From the NCBI RefSeq assembly GCF_001684965.1, contig NZ_MAYG01000012.1:248001-312000 (forward strand): 64,000 bases of DNA, read 5' to 3'. Positions 51,063 to 61,100 of this stretch are shown piece after piece (the first letter of the stretch is position 1; every line of letters starts with the position of its first letter). Both the position numbers and the translations under genes were made by a program. The notes beneath the pieces are model-generated. The model saw only the letters and a list, made by a program, of their open reading frames with translations. It ran no database searches and had not been told where the DNA came from. This stretch comes from Chryseobacterium arthrosphaerae (lineage in GTDB: Bacteria; Bacteroidota; Bacteroidia; Flavobacteriales; Weeksellaceae).

Positions 51063-51124
51063 AATATATAGTCAAATTAGACTATATATTGTTTATATTG
51101 TTTGTATTGTTTGTATTGTTTATG
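51063..51124. repeat. Palindrome followed by four 9-bp tandem repeats
   Basis: AATATATAGTC (51063-51073) and GACTATATATT (51080-51090) are perfect inverted repeats around AAATTA. Partly overlapping, TTGTTTATA, TTGTTTGTA, TTGTTTGTA and TTGTTTATG (51089-51124) are four tandem 9-mers. The region lies between tniQ and the candidate RNA and contains no gene. An iteron-like or regulatory array is possible. Confidence 0.5.
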
Positions 51125-51218
51125 AATTATCTATTGGTGTGTATTTGTGGGTGAGATTTTTTTGAATTGCTTGCTATGCTTGAGATTATAATTTTTAGAA
51201 ATTATTCAGTGATTTGAT

Positions 51219-52187
51219 CTAAATATTTTTAAATATATTTTCAAATGAATATGGAAGTATATGATCCTTTTTAAATTCACTTAATCGTAGATTGTGCTTC
51301 TGTATTAGAAACTGGAAAAAAGGGAAGTCTTCAATAATCCTAAATGCCGTTTCAAAAATAATTCTTCTATTGGTAATTGACCAGAAGTACCAACTTCCGT
51401 CTTCGATAGGTAGTGGGCCAAATTCAAATTCACAAGCATTTCTAAGTCTTCCCCAAGTATTATGTTTGCGACTTATGAGCAAAAGTATAATATGTAGTAC
51501 TTTGAAATAGCTGAAGCTGTACTGGAATTCTTTAGAGTATCCATCTTTCACTATAGAATTAATTTTTGTCTGAAGTAAGATTTGGGAATTATTGGCATCT
51601 TCCCAGTTTGAGGAAAGTGAAGCTGTACAAAAATAACAGGTATCGAGTGGGTGAGCTTGGATTTTATGTTTATTTCCTTGTTCCAATCTATGAAATGATA
51701 TTCCATTACCACAAGATTCACAACAATCTTTTAGTAAAATTTTGCAGTCAGTACAAAAGTAGGAAATTGAAAGTCTCCAGGCCTTTTTGTAATAAGGTTT
51801 TTTTCCAATACAACTAGGACAATACAAAAGGCTTTTATTTTTTCTTTTCCTGTGGTAAATTCCAAAAGGAAGAATTCCCTGAGTATTCCCATTCAAGTTT
51901 CTCTGTTCAAATAGTATTGTTTCGTAGGAAGTCAGAAATAAATTTTCAACATCCTGATCTAAAAGTGGACTATTTTCAACTATAACTTTTTTTAAGTAAT
52001 CACTGGCGCTATTGTCAATATCTCTATTCCAGAGCTGTTCTTTGCCAAAATAATACTTTGCGAAGGAATGACTTTTTACTCCATGGGCTTGTGATAGTCT
52101 AAAAAACCAACTTGTAAAAAGTTCATCCTGATATGGTGGGGTATAATGTGCCCATATATTTTTATCTAATATTTGAATGTGTGGCAT
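51219..52187 (-). CDS. tniQ: TniQ/TnsD-like target selector
   Basis: The protein has 322 aa. The N-terminal TniQ domain reads WAHYTPPYQDELFTSWFFRLSQAHGVKSHSF. A zinc-finger cluster follows: YCPSCIGKKPYYKKAWRLS, FCTDCKILLKDCC and ESCG. TniQ/TnsD proteins recognise the attachment site and recruit TnsC. The comM insertion implies that this protein selects comM, although it is shorter than Tn7 TnsD (~500 aa). It starts exactly at the last base of tnsC and forms the end of the tnsABC-tniQ operon. Confidence 0.9.
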   Translation of the reverse strand: MPHIQILDKNIWAHYTPPYQDELFTSWFFRLSQAHGVKSHSFAKYYFGKEQLWNRDIDNSASDYLKKVIVENSPLLDQDVENLFLTSYETILFEQRNLNGNTQGILPFGIYHRKRKNKSLLYCPSCIGKKPYYKKAWRLSISYFCTDCKILLKDCCESCGNGISFHRLEQGNKHKIQAHPLDTCYFCTASLSSNWEDANNSQILLQTKINSIVKDGYSKEFQYSFSYFKVLHIILLLISRKHNTWGRLRNACEFEFGPLPIEDGSWYFWSITNRRIIFETAFRIIEDFPFFQFLIQKHNLRLSEFKKDHILPYSFENIFKNI

Positions 52188-53086
52188 TATAAATTAGCTC
52201 TTCGCAAAATTTTCTTTCTATCCTCTGGAGAAACGTATTCAATATTATCCAAAATTTTGTGATCAATTTTATTGAGCCCACTATTAAGAGCAAGCTCGGC
52301 TGCTTTTACTAAGATGGTATTTATTTCTCCGATCAGACCATCTGACATTGCTAAAATTCTTGATGCCATTGAGTTCTCAGCAAGATATGACGGGTTTTCA
52401 AGAGGGAGAAGCGCCTCATAATTTACGAGAAACTGTAAGTATACTTCATTCATTTTCCATCTTTCCAGTATAACTGTTTCAAACCTATTCGAGAGTTGGG
52501 AATCAGACTGAATGACATTGAATGCATCGCGAATACCTACACAGATAATTGGAATTTTTAGTTCATTGCTTAAATACTTTAGAACATTCAAAAATATTCG
52601 TTGTTTAAGAGGACTTCCTGCAAGAACATGATGTATTTCATCAACGATAATAAGTTTTACTTCTAGTTTCTTAAACAAGGAAATAATCCTTCTTTGTTTT
52701 ATATCTGGACTTTCACTTTTTATTATTGGTGCATTGAGAATTTGTAGAATCTTATTATAAAAGCTCTTCTCATCGGGTTCCGCCGGTGCCTGTACAACAA
52801 GCACTGGAGCGATAACAACATCATATTCTCCTTCCCGGATATATGGATTGTTTTTCTTATAAAACCTATTAATCAATGCTGTTTTTCCATTGTTTGTTTC
52901 TCCAACAATCAATAAATTAGGCATTCGATCTACCGTTGGGTAGTTTTTAAGGTCGTCCAATTTTGCTAGTATTTTATCAGCATTAGGATAAGGAATCCAT
53001 TTTTGTTTTCTTAAATGAAAGATTTTTTCTTCTAAGCTTCCACTTAAAACAAGCTCCTTGGTTTTAGTTGTCAAATGCTTCATCAT
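52187..53086 (-). CDS. tnsC: TnsC/TniB-like AAA+ transposition regulator
   Basis: This 299-aa protein has Walker A GETNNGKT (residues 62-69) and Walker B KLIIVDEIHH (Asp149, Glu150). The sensor region is in IICVGIRDAFNVI and an arginine-finger-like RFETVIL follows. This is the ATPase that couples target selection by TniQ to TnsB, and the size suits Tn5053 TniB-like proteins. It overlaps the TnsB gene by 23 bp, evidence for tight co-expression. Confidence 0.92.
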   Translation of the reverse strand: MMKHLTTKTKELVLSGSLEEKIFHLRKQKWIPYPNADKILAKLDDLKNYPTVDRMPNLLIVGETNNGKTALINRFYKKNNPYIREGEYDVVIAPVLVVQAPAEPDEKSFYNKILQILNAPIIKSESPDIKQRRIISLFKKLEVKLIIVDEIHHVLAGSPLKQRIFLNVLKYLSNELKIPIICVGIRDAFNVIQSDSQLSNRFETVILERWKMNEVYLQFLVNYEALLPLENPSYLAENSMASRILAMSDGLIGEINTILVKAAELALNSGLNKIDHKILDNIEYVSPEDRKKILRRANL

Positions 53087-54980
53087 CTAAGTTTTCAAAT
53101 GGTTTTAGTGTGAATTCGTTTTCAAAGTTAATCTCTCTAGTATCCGAAGTTTGAGTTTTGTTAACCTCGGATAATTCTAGGTCATTATTGACTTTTGTAA
53201 TATTTTCCAGGAAATTTTCTTTGCCATTGAATTCTTTTGTTATCATCCTTCTGGAATTCTTGGAAAGTCTTTTAGTTGCTTTAATTGCTTTTAATTCAAT
53301 TTCTTCCAGCTTTTTATAGCTTTCAAATATATGTGCCTCATTAATAGCCCCGGTATTATCTTCTTTCCATTTTTTTACTGCAGCTCTATACTCCCACACT
53401 GACATAGGAGGATAGCGAGTATCTCTGTAAGGTATTTCAAAATATTCATTTAGGTCCGGATCAAAAAAATAGATTACGCTTATGTCTTTAGGATTTCTTC
53501 TAAATGAATACTTCTTTAAATTCTTATTGCTATTAGGGGTAGCAATGTATTTTCTTAATACTTCATCATAATAATGAATATGATCGATCACAACTCCTGT
53601 TGCCTGTATTGTTCTTTCTAAATAAGGCATAAAGTCAAGTCTTATCTTTCTTTCATCATGGAAACGTGGGGGAAGTCCCATACCTTTAGTTTCATTATTA
53701 CCAAATATTCCTTCAATATATTTTTCTTCAGGAGTCATTCCAATACCAGAATGTATAGTTTTATGATATACATTGACTATATAAGTAACTATCCATTTCT
53801 CAAACTCTGCCAGCGTGAATGAAGCGTGTTTTTCAGATTTATAAGTTGAGCGTTCCTTCGTGTTTGAAAATGTTGTGCCTGGGAGATCATGGACTGCTTT
53901 TGAAAATGAACCAAGAAATCTTTCAATATGTCCTCCATAGTGTGGAGTAGCTACAGGGCGGAACTCAAGATTAATACCATAATTTTCACATGCTTTTTTT
54001 AACATAATTCCTCTAAATTCTTTTGCATTATCAACATGAATAGTTTCCATTACGCCCCAACATCCCCACGATCCATCAACTCCTAATTTTTGAAGATATG
54101 TTTCTTTTGGAAGTATTGCATTTGAGATACAAAGACCTGTCCCCATAGCTCCGGGTGGATCAAATGAAATGTTGATTCCTAAAATCATCCGACTGTACAC
54201 ATCAATGGCAACAGTCAAATATGGCCTATTAAAAGGCTGACGAAATACTTCATCAACAAGTATTATATCTACCGGGGTATGGTCAATCTGTACGACTGAT
54301 AGAGGATAATGAGCATGTGGGAAATTTCCTCTTATTGGCCTAAATTTATTATCAGAAATTTTTTTACCATAACGTTGTTTGACCTTTTCCTCTTCAGAAA
54401 TCTCGTTTATACGTCTTCGTATTGTTGTTGAGTGTGGCATTTGTATGTCCAGTTTATTACATTCAAATGCAATTGCTCTAATAAGATAATTAATAGATTT
54501 TCTAAAGGATGTCAAGTATATTTCATCGATACATTTCTGTATTATTTCTTCTTGCTCTGGAGATAGTCTTGATTTTCCCCGGCCACCATTCTTTTTTTCT
54601 CCAAGTAAGGATCCTATGCTCCCTGTCTTATCATACCAACGTATCCATCTGTATATTGTATTGCTAGTAACCTTTGCCAAATCAGCAGCTTGCTTAACAA
54701 TATACTGATCTCCTCGGTTTTCAAGAACCGGACGGATAATCTGAAATCTTTCCTGTGCCTTTTCCCACTCTTTATCAGTGAAATCCAGTAAGTCTCTATT
54801 GTTGGATTCCTGTTTTGAATCAGCAGGGTAGACGTCACCAATATTAACCGTATGTATTATTCCGCTTTCTACTTCTTCAATACTTATACGCTTAATATCG
54901 ATATTCCTTATAATAGTACATGGAATATCATTATAAACTACTTGCTGACCTACATTCAGATAAAAAATTTCCTGTTTCAT
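53064..54980 (-). CDS. tnsB: TnsB-like DDE transposase (rve family)
   Basis: The protein has 638 aa. The N-terminal helix-turn-helix region (VKQAADLAKVTSNTIYRWIRW) is followed by an RNaseH-like core with Asp233 in VVQIDHTPVD, Asp317 in ETIHVDNAKEF and Glu353 in HYGGHIERFLGS. A Mu-type C-terminal beta-barrel and a tail that contacts TnsC follow (AGINEAHIFESYK-like region). It carries out strand transfer at the 3' ends. It should bind the CAAAGTA repeats at both ends, including the pair next to tnsA. It overlaps tnsA by 4 bp and tnsC by 23 bp. Confidence 0.94.
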   Translation of the reverse strand: MKQEIFYLNVGQQVVYNDIPCTIIRNIDIKRISIEEVESGIIHTVNIGDVYPADSKQESNNRDLLDFTDKEWEKAQERFQIIRPVLENRGDQYIVKQAADLAKVTSNTIYRWIRWYDKTGSIGSLLGEKKNGGRGKSRLSPEQEEIIQKCIDEIYLTSFRKSINYLIRAIAFECNKLDIQMPHSTTIRRRINEISEEEKVKQRYGKKISDNKFRPIRGNFPHAHYPLSVVQIDHTPVDIILVDEVFRQPFNRPYLTVAIDVYSRMILGINISFDPPGAMGTGLCISNAILPKETYLQKLGVDGSWGCWGVMETIHVDNAKEFRGIMLKKACENYGINLEFRPVATPHYGGHIERFLGSFSKAVHDLPGTTFSNTKERSTYKSEKHASFTLAEFEKWIVTYIVNVYHKTIHSGIGMTPEEKYIEGIFGNNETKGMGLPPRFHDERKIRLDFMPYLERTIQATGVVIDHIHYYDEVLRKYIATPNSNKNLKKYSFRRNPKDISVIYFFDPDLNEYFEIPYRDTRYPPMSVWEYRAAVKKWKEDNTGAINEAHIFESYKKLEEIELKAIKATKRLSKNSRRMITKEFNGKENFLENITKVNNDLELSEVNKTQTSDTREINFENEFTLKPFENLDDEAFDN

Positions 54981-55681
54981 TTTGTATAAGAATTTTCATA
55001 AACTTCATCAAGCCATATTGCAGAATCCATCGTTAGAGGATGCTCCCAAATACACCGTATAATATTTACTGAAACCATATACCACATATAATATATAAGT
55101 TCCATCTGTTTATATTTGTCTCTCGCACACACTTGGATGAGTTCTCTTGGTGTTGTACATTGCAAATCGCACATGTTTTTTAAAATGAGCTGTATGTCCG
55201 GATGACTATGATCAAATTTGTTTTTCTTATATCGATATAAAAACTTACAGTTTTCAAGATACTCAGTTCTGATATCATACTCAGTGAGTACTTTGAATTC
55301 ATATCCATTCTTTTCACAAAATTCCTCAGCTGCTTTAAATTTGGGTTGGTAAATCGCTGAGTTCTTTTCCAGGTCTTCTTTGTATTTTATTTCGATAAGT
55401 AGTGGCTTTGCTCCCTTTGACGCAAACCGATAATGCCAGTAAAATAAAAAATCAGGAGTGTAAGAACGTTGTTTTCCCTCAGAATCTGAGTAATAAATAG
55501 TAACTGGCTGCTCGTGATAAGATTCGATAACCCAATCCATTTCTAATAGAAATATAAAATCTCTTTCCAAAGAAGATTCAAACTGAACTTCTTTATTGGT
55601 TTTAGCACTGAAAAAGCTTCCTGAAAGTGAGCTGTGTTTTAAGCCAATTTTTCTCACCTTATTTTGTATGATTTGTACCAT
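54977..55681 (-). CDS. tnsA: TnsA-like endonuclease
   Basis: The protein has 234 aa. The PD-(D/E)XK-type core shows Glu39 in SSLERDF, Asp77 in YTPDF and the E-x-K site (Glu97, Lys99) in LLIEIKYKEDL. The C-terminal ~90 residues are helical and would contact TnsC. TnsA cuts the 5' ends so that the element moves by cut-and-paste, which fits the single clean insertion in comM. It is the first gene at the right end. Its promoter region holds the 55708-55741 palindrome of transposase sites, consistent with autoregulation by TnsB. Confidence 0.93.
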   Translation of the reverse strand: MVQIIQNKVRKIGLKHSSLSGSFFSAKTNKEVQFESSLERDFIFLLEMDWVIESYHEQPVTIYYSDSEGKQRSYTPDFLFYWHYRFASKGAKPLLIEIKYKEDLEKNSAIYQPKFKAAEEFCEKNGYEFKVLTEYDIRTEYLENCKFLYRYKKNKFDHSHPDIQLILKNMCDLQCTTPRELIQVCARDKYKQMELIYYMWYMVSVNIIRCIWEHPLTMDSAIWLDEVYENSYTK

Positions 55682-55707
55682 GTAAGATAAGAATTTAAAT
55701 TTGTTTG

Positions 55708-55741
55708 CGTCTACTTTGCAACTTTTTATGCAAAGTAGACG
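55708..55741. promoter_or_regulatory. Head-to-head transposase-site palindrome upstream of tnsA
   Basis: CGTCTACTTTGCA (55708-55720) and TGCAAAGTAGACG (55729-55741) are perfect inverted repeats with an 8-bp spacer. Each arm is a copy of the end-repeat core. They lie 27 bp beyond the tnsA start. A dimeric binding site for TnsB, serving both end recognition and repression of tnsABC, is inferred. Confidence 0.75.
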
Positions 55742-55767
55742 ATAATATTGCCGTTTTTTCCATGAGT

Positions 55768-55793
55768 ATTATCATTTACTTTGCAAATATACA
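55768..55793 (-). repeat. Right terminal inverted repeat
   Basis: The reverse complement begins TGTATATTTGCAAAGTAAAT and is identical over 26 bp to the left end at 38187-38212. On the minus strand its TATATTTG box reads inward, toward tnsA. Confidence 0.95.
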
Positions 55794-55798
55794 GGGAG
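55794..55798 (+). repeat. Target-site duplication, right copy
   Basis: GGGAG follows the ACA end of the element and matches 38182-38186. Confidence 0.95.
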
Positions 55799-56472
55799 GA
55801 AGTTATCCCCAACCCGGAGAAATTTCTCTGGCTCATAACGGTGTATTATTTCTGGATGAAATGCCGGAATTTAAACGGACGGTGCTGGAAGTGATGAGAC
55901 AGCCTCTGGAAGACCGTGAAGTAACTATTTCAAGAGCAAGATTCACCGTCAATTATCCTGCAAGCTTTATGCTGGTTGCTTCAATGAACCCCAGCCCAAG
56001 CGGTTTTTTTCCTGATGACCCCAACAATACTTCTTCCGTGTATGAAATGCAGAGGTATATGAATAAGCTTTCCGGACCGCTTCTGGACCGGATATACATT
56101 CATATCGAGGTACAGAAAGTAGAATTTGAGAAGCTTTCTGAAAAAAGGAAAGGAGAAAAAAGCAAAGAGATCAGAGAACGAGTATTAAAAGCAAGAGATA
56201 TTCAGAATGAACGGTATAAAGATCTTACGATCAGCTGCAATGCCCAGATGGGCCCGAAAGAGATCGAAGCCTACTGTGATCTGGATGAAACATCCTTCAA
56301 CCTTATCAAAATGGCGATGGAAAAACTCAACCTTTCGGCAAGAGCTTATGACAGAATTCTGAAAGTGGCCCGGACGATTGCAGACCTCGAAGGATCAGCA
56401 AAAATACTTTCCCATCATATTTCCGAAGCCATACAGTACAGAAGTTTAGACCGTGAATTCTGGAATGCCTGA
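55799..56472 (+). pseudogene. comM: comM (yifB) 3' part, disrupted by Tn7-like transposon
   Basis: The second half of comM resumes after the transposon with GGAAGTTAT, giving GSYPQPGEISLAHN. It contains Walker B in GVLFLDEMPEF, the sensor/arginine-finger region LVASMNPSPSGFFPDD and GPLLDRIYIHIEV, and the C-terminal Mg-chelatase-like domain (AQMGPKEIEAYCDL, NLSARAYDRILKVARTIADL). It is complete to the stop at 56472. Without its N-terminal half and Walker A it cannot form a working helicase. An in-frame start upstream inside the transposon end (55705) gives a chimeric 255-aa frame, unlikely to be functional. Confidence 0.93.
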
Positions 56473-56479
56473 GCAAAGT

Positions 56480-57454
56480 TTATTCTGGGAAATAATCATT
56501 GTTGTAAAAGAAATTCAGTTCATTATTATGCTCAATATAAAACTGAACAGATTGCCTTCCATCAGCAATAATATTTTCAATATTGTTGTAATACCTCATA
56601 TAATTATTTCTGTAGTTGGACAGCAGATCATCAAGGCTTTCACTGCAAAGTCTGCAGGTGCCCGAATACACTGCTTTTTTGCCACAGAAATGACACTTTT
56701 TGAGCGCTCCTGTAAAACGGGCTCTTTTCTCTATCTCAGAGGAAGACAGCAGATGATCAGGAATCGTGATCAGAAATTTTATGAAATTAAGATTTTGAAA
56801 TAAATAAAAACTTAAGAAAGACTCTTCTATACCATAATATCTTTTGACAACCCTATCGGTATCAAAAGTGACAGACTGCTGCTCTTCCGAAAAATCAAAC
56901 TGCACATTGGAAATATCCTTCCAAAGCAGATCCTTATCCGGACCATCAATTCCGGGATAGGTAAATCCTTGTTCCGAAATATTATAAATTCCTTCCGATA
57001 CCAGATCGCTTTGAGCACATTTTCTGCACAAGATTTCAATCCAGTGTCCATTGTTGGAACTTACATATTCTTTACCTCCACATCTTGAGCAGGTTGCGTT
57101 AATTATTTCCTCATGCGCTTTAATTATTTTAATGTGTTCATCAGATAAATTTCCCCCGGAAAAATGAAATTCACCATATTTTTCTTTAGCTTGGATGTAC
57201 ATCGATTTGTTCCAGTCTGTTGCCTGAAGTGCGTCAAACATACTTTTGATTTCAATGTTCCAGCCACCAGGAAAACCATTGATAAAAGATTGAATATAGC
57301 TGTTATCATCATTAAACCGGTTAATGTCAATATTGCGGTTCTTCAGCTCATTCAGAAGAGCCTGCTGATAATCTTCCTCATTTCGGTAATGCTCTACAAT
57401 AATGATATCTACCAGATCGGTATCTGAAAGATGGCTGAAATTAAAATCACTCAT
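56480..57454 (-). CDS. Zinc-ribbon protein of unknown function
   Basis: The protein has 324 aa with two zinc-binding clusters: CSRCGG ... LCRKC (residues ~121-145) and CHFCGKK ... CRLC (~262-277). It has no signal peptide or membrane segment. The N-terminal ~100 residues (LSDTDLVDIIIVEHYRNEEDYQQAL) are helical and acidic. The gene is convergent with comM, 7 bp apart. I do not recognise the family. Two ribbons in one protein suggest a nucleic-acid or protein interaction role. Confidence 0.75.
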   Translation of the reverse strand: MSDFNFSHLSDTDLVDIIIVEHYRNEEDYQQALLNELKNRNIDINRFNDDNSYIQSFINGFPGGWNIEIKSMFDALQATDWNKSMYIQAKEKYGEFHFSGGNLSDEHIKIIKAHEEIINATCSRCGGKEYVSSNNGHWIEILCRKCAQSDLVSEGIYNISEQGFTYPGIDGPDKDLLWKDISNVQFDFSEEQQSVTFDTDRVVKRYYGIEESFLSFYLFQNLNFIKFLITIPDHLLSSSEIEKRARFTGALKKCHFCGKKAVYSGTCRLCSESLDDLLSNYRNNYMRYYNNIENIIADGRQSVQFYIEHNNELNFFYNNDYFPE

Positions 57455-58178
57455 TTTATTTTTTTATCCTGTTAATCTGCAGGTTGCTGTTATTCAGACA
57501 ATTGAACTGCCATACTATCTGATTATCCATGATATGCCGAATAATCGTTAAGATGATATTATAGTTTCTTTTTCCAGACTGTAAATATAGGATAAACAGG
57601 CAACTTTTTCTGAAAGGAATTATCAGCTGAAAACCTTGTTTCACGGTTAATTCATATTTCCAGATAAAGCAGTAGTAGAAAGGATAATAACATATATTAT
57701 AAATGTATGTTTCTCTTTATCAGTGTGTTTTTAAAATATTAATGAGTGCCGTGTGGGATGAAGTAGTAATTATGTAACACTTACTTCATAATATTATGTT
57801 AAGTTTAAAAACCAAATTATTAAAAATATTACCTAATGAAAAGTAAACTATTGAACACTTCTTAACTCCAGAGAAGTAAAAACTGAAAAATATAAAGATA
57901 TATACATGCTTTATATTACCGGACGTGATAAATGAAGTTCCTACTTTGTTTACAGTTCTGCCCTTAGGCAGATCATTTCGGCTTTCATTATTCCATACCG
58001 TTTCAACGATCGTGAGCGCACATTTATTTCATAATCTGTGCAGACTTCTATAACCATATCTGTTTTCTTTTTTGAAGACGGACAGGAGTAAAATTGTATT
58101 ACAGAAAAAGACTGAGAGCGGTTTCAGTAAGTAAGGAAAGCATTGAGTACCATAAACTTTTAACCAAATTACTTTATT
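57455..58178. other. 724-bp region upstream of the NRPS-like gene
   Basis: This is AT-rich DNA with no convincing gene; a 62-codon minus frame at 57456-57644 is weak. It contains no clear TAnnTTTG box or hairpin. It must hold the promoter of the 1036-aa synthetase, whose start follows a 5' leader-like stretch. Confidence 0.4.
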
Positions 58179-61100
58179 ATGATAACAGGCAAAATTTCAA
58201 CATCAGAGGCGCAGTCAATGGGACAGGCAGTATTATTGTCTCCGGAAGACAGAGAGAAGCTATTACATGATTTTAATAAAACCGGCTGGGATTATCGGCA
58301 AGAAGAAACTCTTGCAAGTCTCTTCCGGAAGCAGATGGACCTTCATCCTGATCATATTGCGATTGTATATCAGGATCAGAAGATGACTTACCGTGAACTG
58401 GATCAAAGGAGCAATCAGATCGCCAATGCACTGGCAGAAGAAGGTGTCACGGAGGGAATGTATGTTCCTGTATGGCTGAACCGCTCACTGGAGTGGGTAG
58501 TTGCTGTACTTGGCATTGTCAAAACCGGAGCCGCATATGTTCCTGTAGATCCTGCTTACCCTTCAAAACGGGTAGAATATATTCTTTCAGATACCTCTGC
58601 CAAAGTAATCATTACCAATAATACTTTGGAGACTTCTTTTTCAGAGAAAGAAAACATAAAAGTAATAGATCCAAGTCATCTGGGAAATCCGGATCATTTC
58701 TCTTCCCAGCCACTGGATATCAAAATTCATCAGGATGCTTTAGCTTATACCATTTATACATCCGGATCTACAGGAAAACCGAAAGGAGTGATGGTTACCC
58801 ATCGTGCTATTCAGCATCTGGTTACATGGCATAATCATTATTTTCATGTAGATCACACCTCGAAACTAAGCCTTGTAGCAGGGCTTGCTTTTGACATTTC
58901 CGTATGGGAAACCTGGTCCGCACTTATTTCCGGAGCCACACTTTTTATTGCAGAAGACGAAGAAAGAACAGACGTTTCTGCGTTGGTAGGGTATTTCAGT
59001 AAGAACCGTATTACTCATGGCTTTGTGCCAACAGTTCTTGTCCCTGCTTTTATAGAAAAGACTAAAAGTTACAGTGATCTGGCACTGAAATATCTTTTCA
59101 CCGCCGGAGAAAAGCTGAAGCCTGTGCTCACCACAGAGCTGAGTTACGAGCTTATCGATTATTACGGTCCTACAGAATGTACAGTATATGCCACATTCAG
59201 AAAAGTAAAAGATATCAATGGAAAATATGTTTCTTCAATAGGAAAACCGATCGCCAATGCAAAAGCATATATCCTTGGCGAAAATATGGAGCTGCTTCCG
59301 GTAGGTGCGGTGGGGGAACTGTTTATCGGAGGAGATCTTCTGGCTCAGGGATATCTTAACAACGAAGAACTTACAGCTGCAAAATTTATAACCAGTCCTT
59401 TCAGGGAAAATGAAATAATATACCGCACCGGCGATCTCGCCAAATGGCTTCCGGACGGGGATATTGAATTTTTAGGAAGGATAGATAATCAGGTGAAGAT
59501 CAGAGGGTTCAGAGTGGAGCTGGGAGAGGTGGAACGTACCCTAAGCCGGCAGGAAAATATACAGGAAGCAACCGTGATCACGAAAGATACCCTGACAAAC
59601 AATAAATATCTTGTGGCCTTTATCGTACCGGAATCCAATGCTGAAAAAGATATAACATCAGTAAGAAACCTGTTGAAAGAAGAGCTGCCGGGCTATATGA
59701 TCCCGGCACAGATTATTTTTATAGATAAAATACCCCTTACTGCCAATGGAAAAACTGACGTCAATGCATTAAAAGAGCTGGCAGATAAAGAGGCTAAAGA
59801 ATTGATTTCCTTCGAGCCGCCAACCAATGAAACTGAGAGGATCATTGCAGATATCTGGTCATCGGAACTGGAGCGGCCTGTAATCAATATGACGGATAAT
59901 TTCTTTGATATTGGAGGCAATTCCCTGCTGGTAGCTGTTGTAGCTGTAGCCTTACAGAGAAGGCTGGACATCAAAGTCTACTTAAGGGATATTTATCAAT
60001 ACCCGGTATTGCAGCAACTTTCAGAAGTTTTGATCCGCAGATCTAAAGAAGAGCGGGAAGCGGCTCCTACAGAAGATGTAGAACCTTATGTGGAGCTACA
60101 GAAAGACGTTTATCTTGCACCGGGAACCGTATTTGCCGGAGGTTTTGATCCTGTACAGCTTGAAAATCCGTCTGTTATCTTCCTTACCGGGGTTACCGGA
60201 TTTGTAGGCATTCATCTTCTTCAGGAACTTCTGGATACTACTAGTGCTGATATTTATTGTCTGGTAAGGGCCCAGGATGAATTTCAGGCCATGGAAAAAA
60301 TTGACCGCTGCTATAAGCAATATCATATCGTTCGGAAAGAAGAGCAGAAAATAAGAATTATTCCTGTAATCGGTGATCTGGCATTGCCATCATTGGGACT
60401 GTCAGAAGATACATTCAGAATGCTGGCAGTGAAGGTTGATCTGATCTACCATTCCGGAAGCTCCGTTAATTTTATTGAGCCTTATTCCTATATGAAAGCA
60501 CCCAATGTAGAAGGATTGAGAGAGATTATAAAGCTGGCTGGGGCAGAAAGAACCAAATGTCTGGCGTTGCTTTCAACAATATCGGTATACAGCTGGGGAC
60601 ATATTTTTACAGGCAAGACTGTGATGATGGAATCTGATGATATAGAACAGAACCTGATGTCAGTAAGTAAAGATATAGGCTATGTAAGAAGTAAATGGGT
60701 AATGGAAGCTGTTGCCGACCTTGCAGCAAAAGAAGGGCTGCCTTTGATCACCTATCGCCTTGGGTATGCTATGTGTCACAGTGAAACAGGAGCCAGTGCT
60801 CCATACCAATGGTGGTCCGGATTAGTAAAAAATTGTGTGGAATTTAAGTCATATCCGGCACTGACAGAGCTTCGGGAAGGTCTTATCACGGTAGATTATA
60901 TGACTAAAGCCATGGCATATATCACCAAAAATAAAGAAGCATTAGGGAAGAAATTCAATCTGATTGCCAGTCCGGAAACCAATCTTACCCTGGAAGACTT
61001 TTTTGGTCTTATGAAAAAATATTATCCATTTACCCTGGAAGGACTTCCGTATAAAGAATGGAGAAAACAGTGGGAGGATGATAGTAAAAACCGCCTGTAT

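Larger units (their letters stand above)
38187..55793. mobile_element. Tn7-like transposon (TnsABC-TniQ) inserted in comM, carrying a defence island
   Basis: The 17,607-bp element begins TGT and ends ACA and has perfect 26-bp terminal inverted repeats. Further copies of the repeat core lie inside both ends. It is flanked by the 5-bp duplication GGGAG and splits comM with no other change. Its right end encodes TnsA, TnsB, TnsC and TniQ on minus, followed leftward by a small gene and a TnsE-like gene. The rest is cargo: CBASS, an sce7726/beta-protein group, a sigma/IrrE module, a GGDEF protein and a superinfection-immunity protein. It is more AT-rich than the flanks. No IS or integrase is seen inside. 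Confidence 0.95.

Noticed and set aside
38187..55793. CRISPR-associated transposon (guide-RNA targeted)
   Set aside because: No cas genes and no spaced direct-repeat array in the element. The 9-bp tandem repeats at 51089-51124 are too short and have no spacers.
55705..55798. Translation start for a 255-aa functional comM fragment
   Set aside because: The ATGs lie within transposon end repeats and the product would lack Walker A and the N-terminal domain; treated as pseudogene remainder.
57456..57644. 62-codon minus-strand frame upstream of the zinc-ribbon gene
   Set aside because: AT-driven, with no motif, and lying in the promoter region; not convincing.
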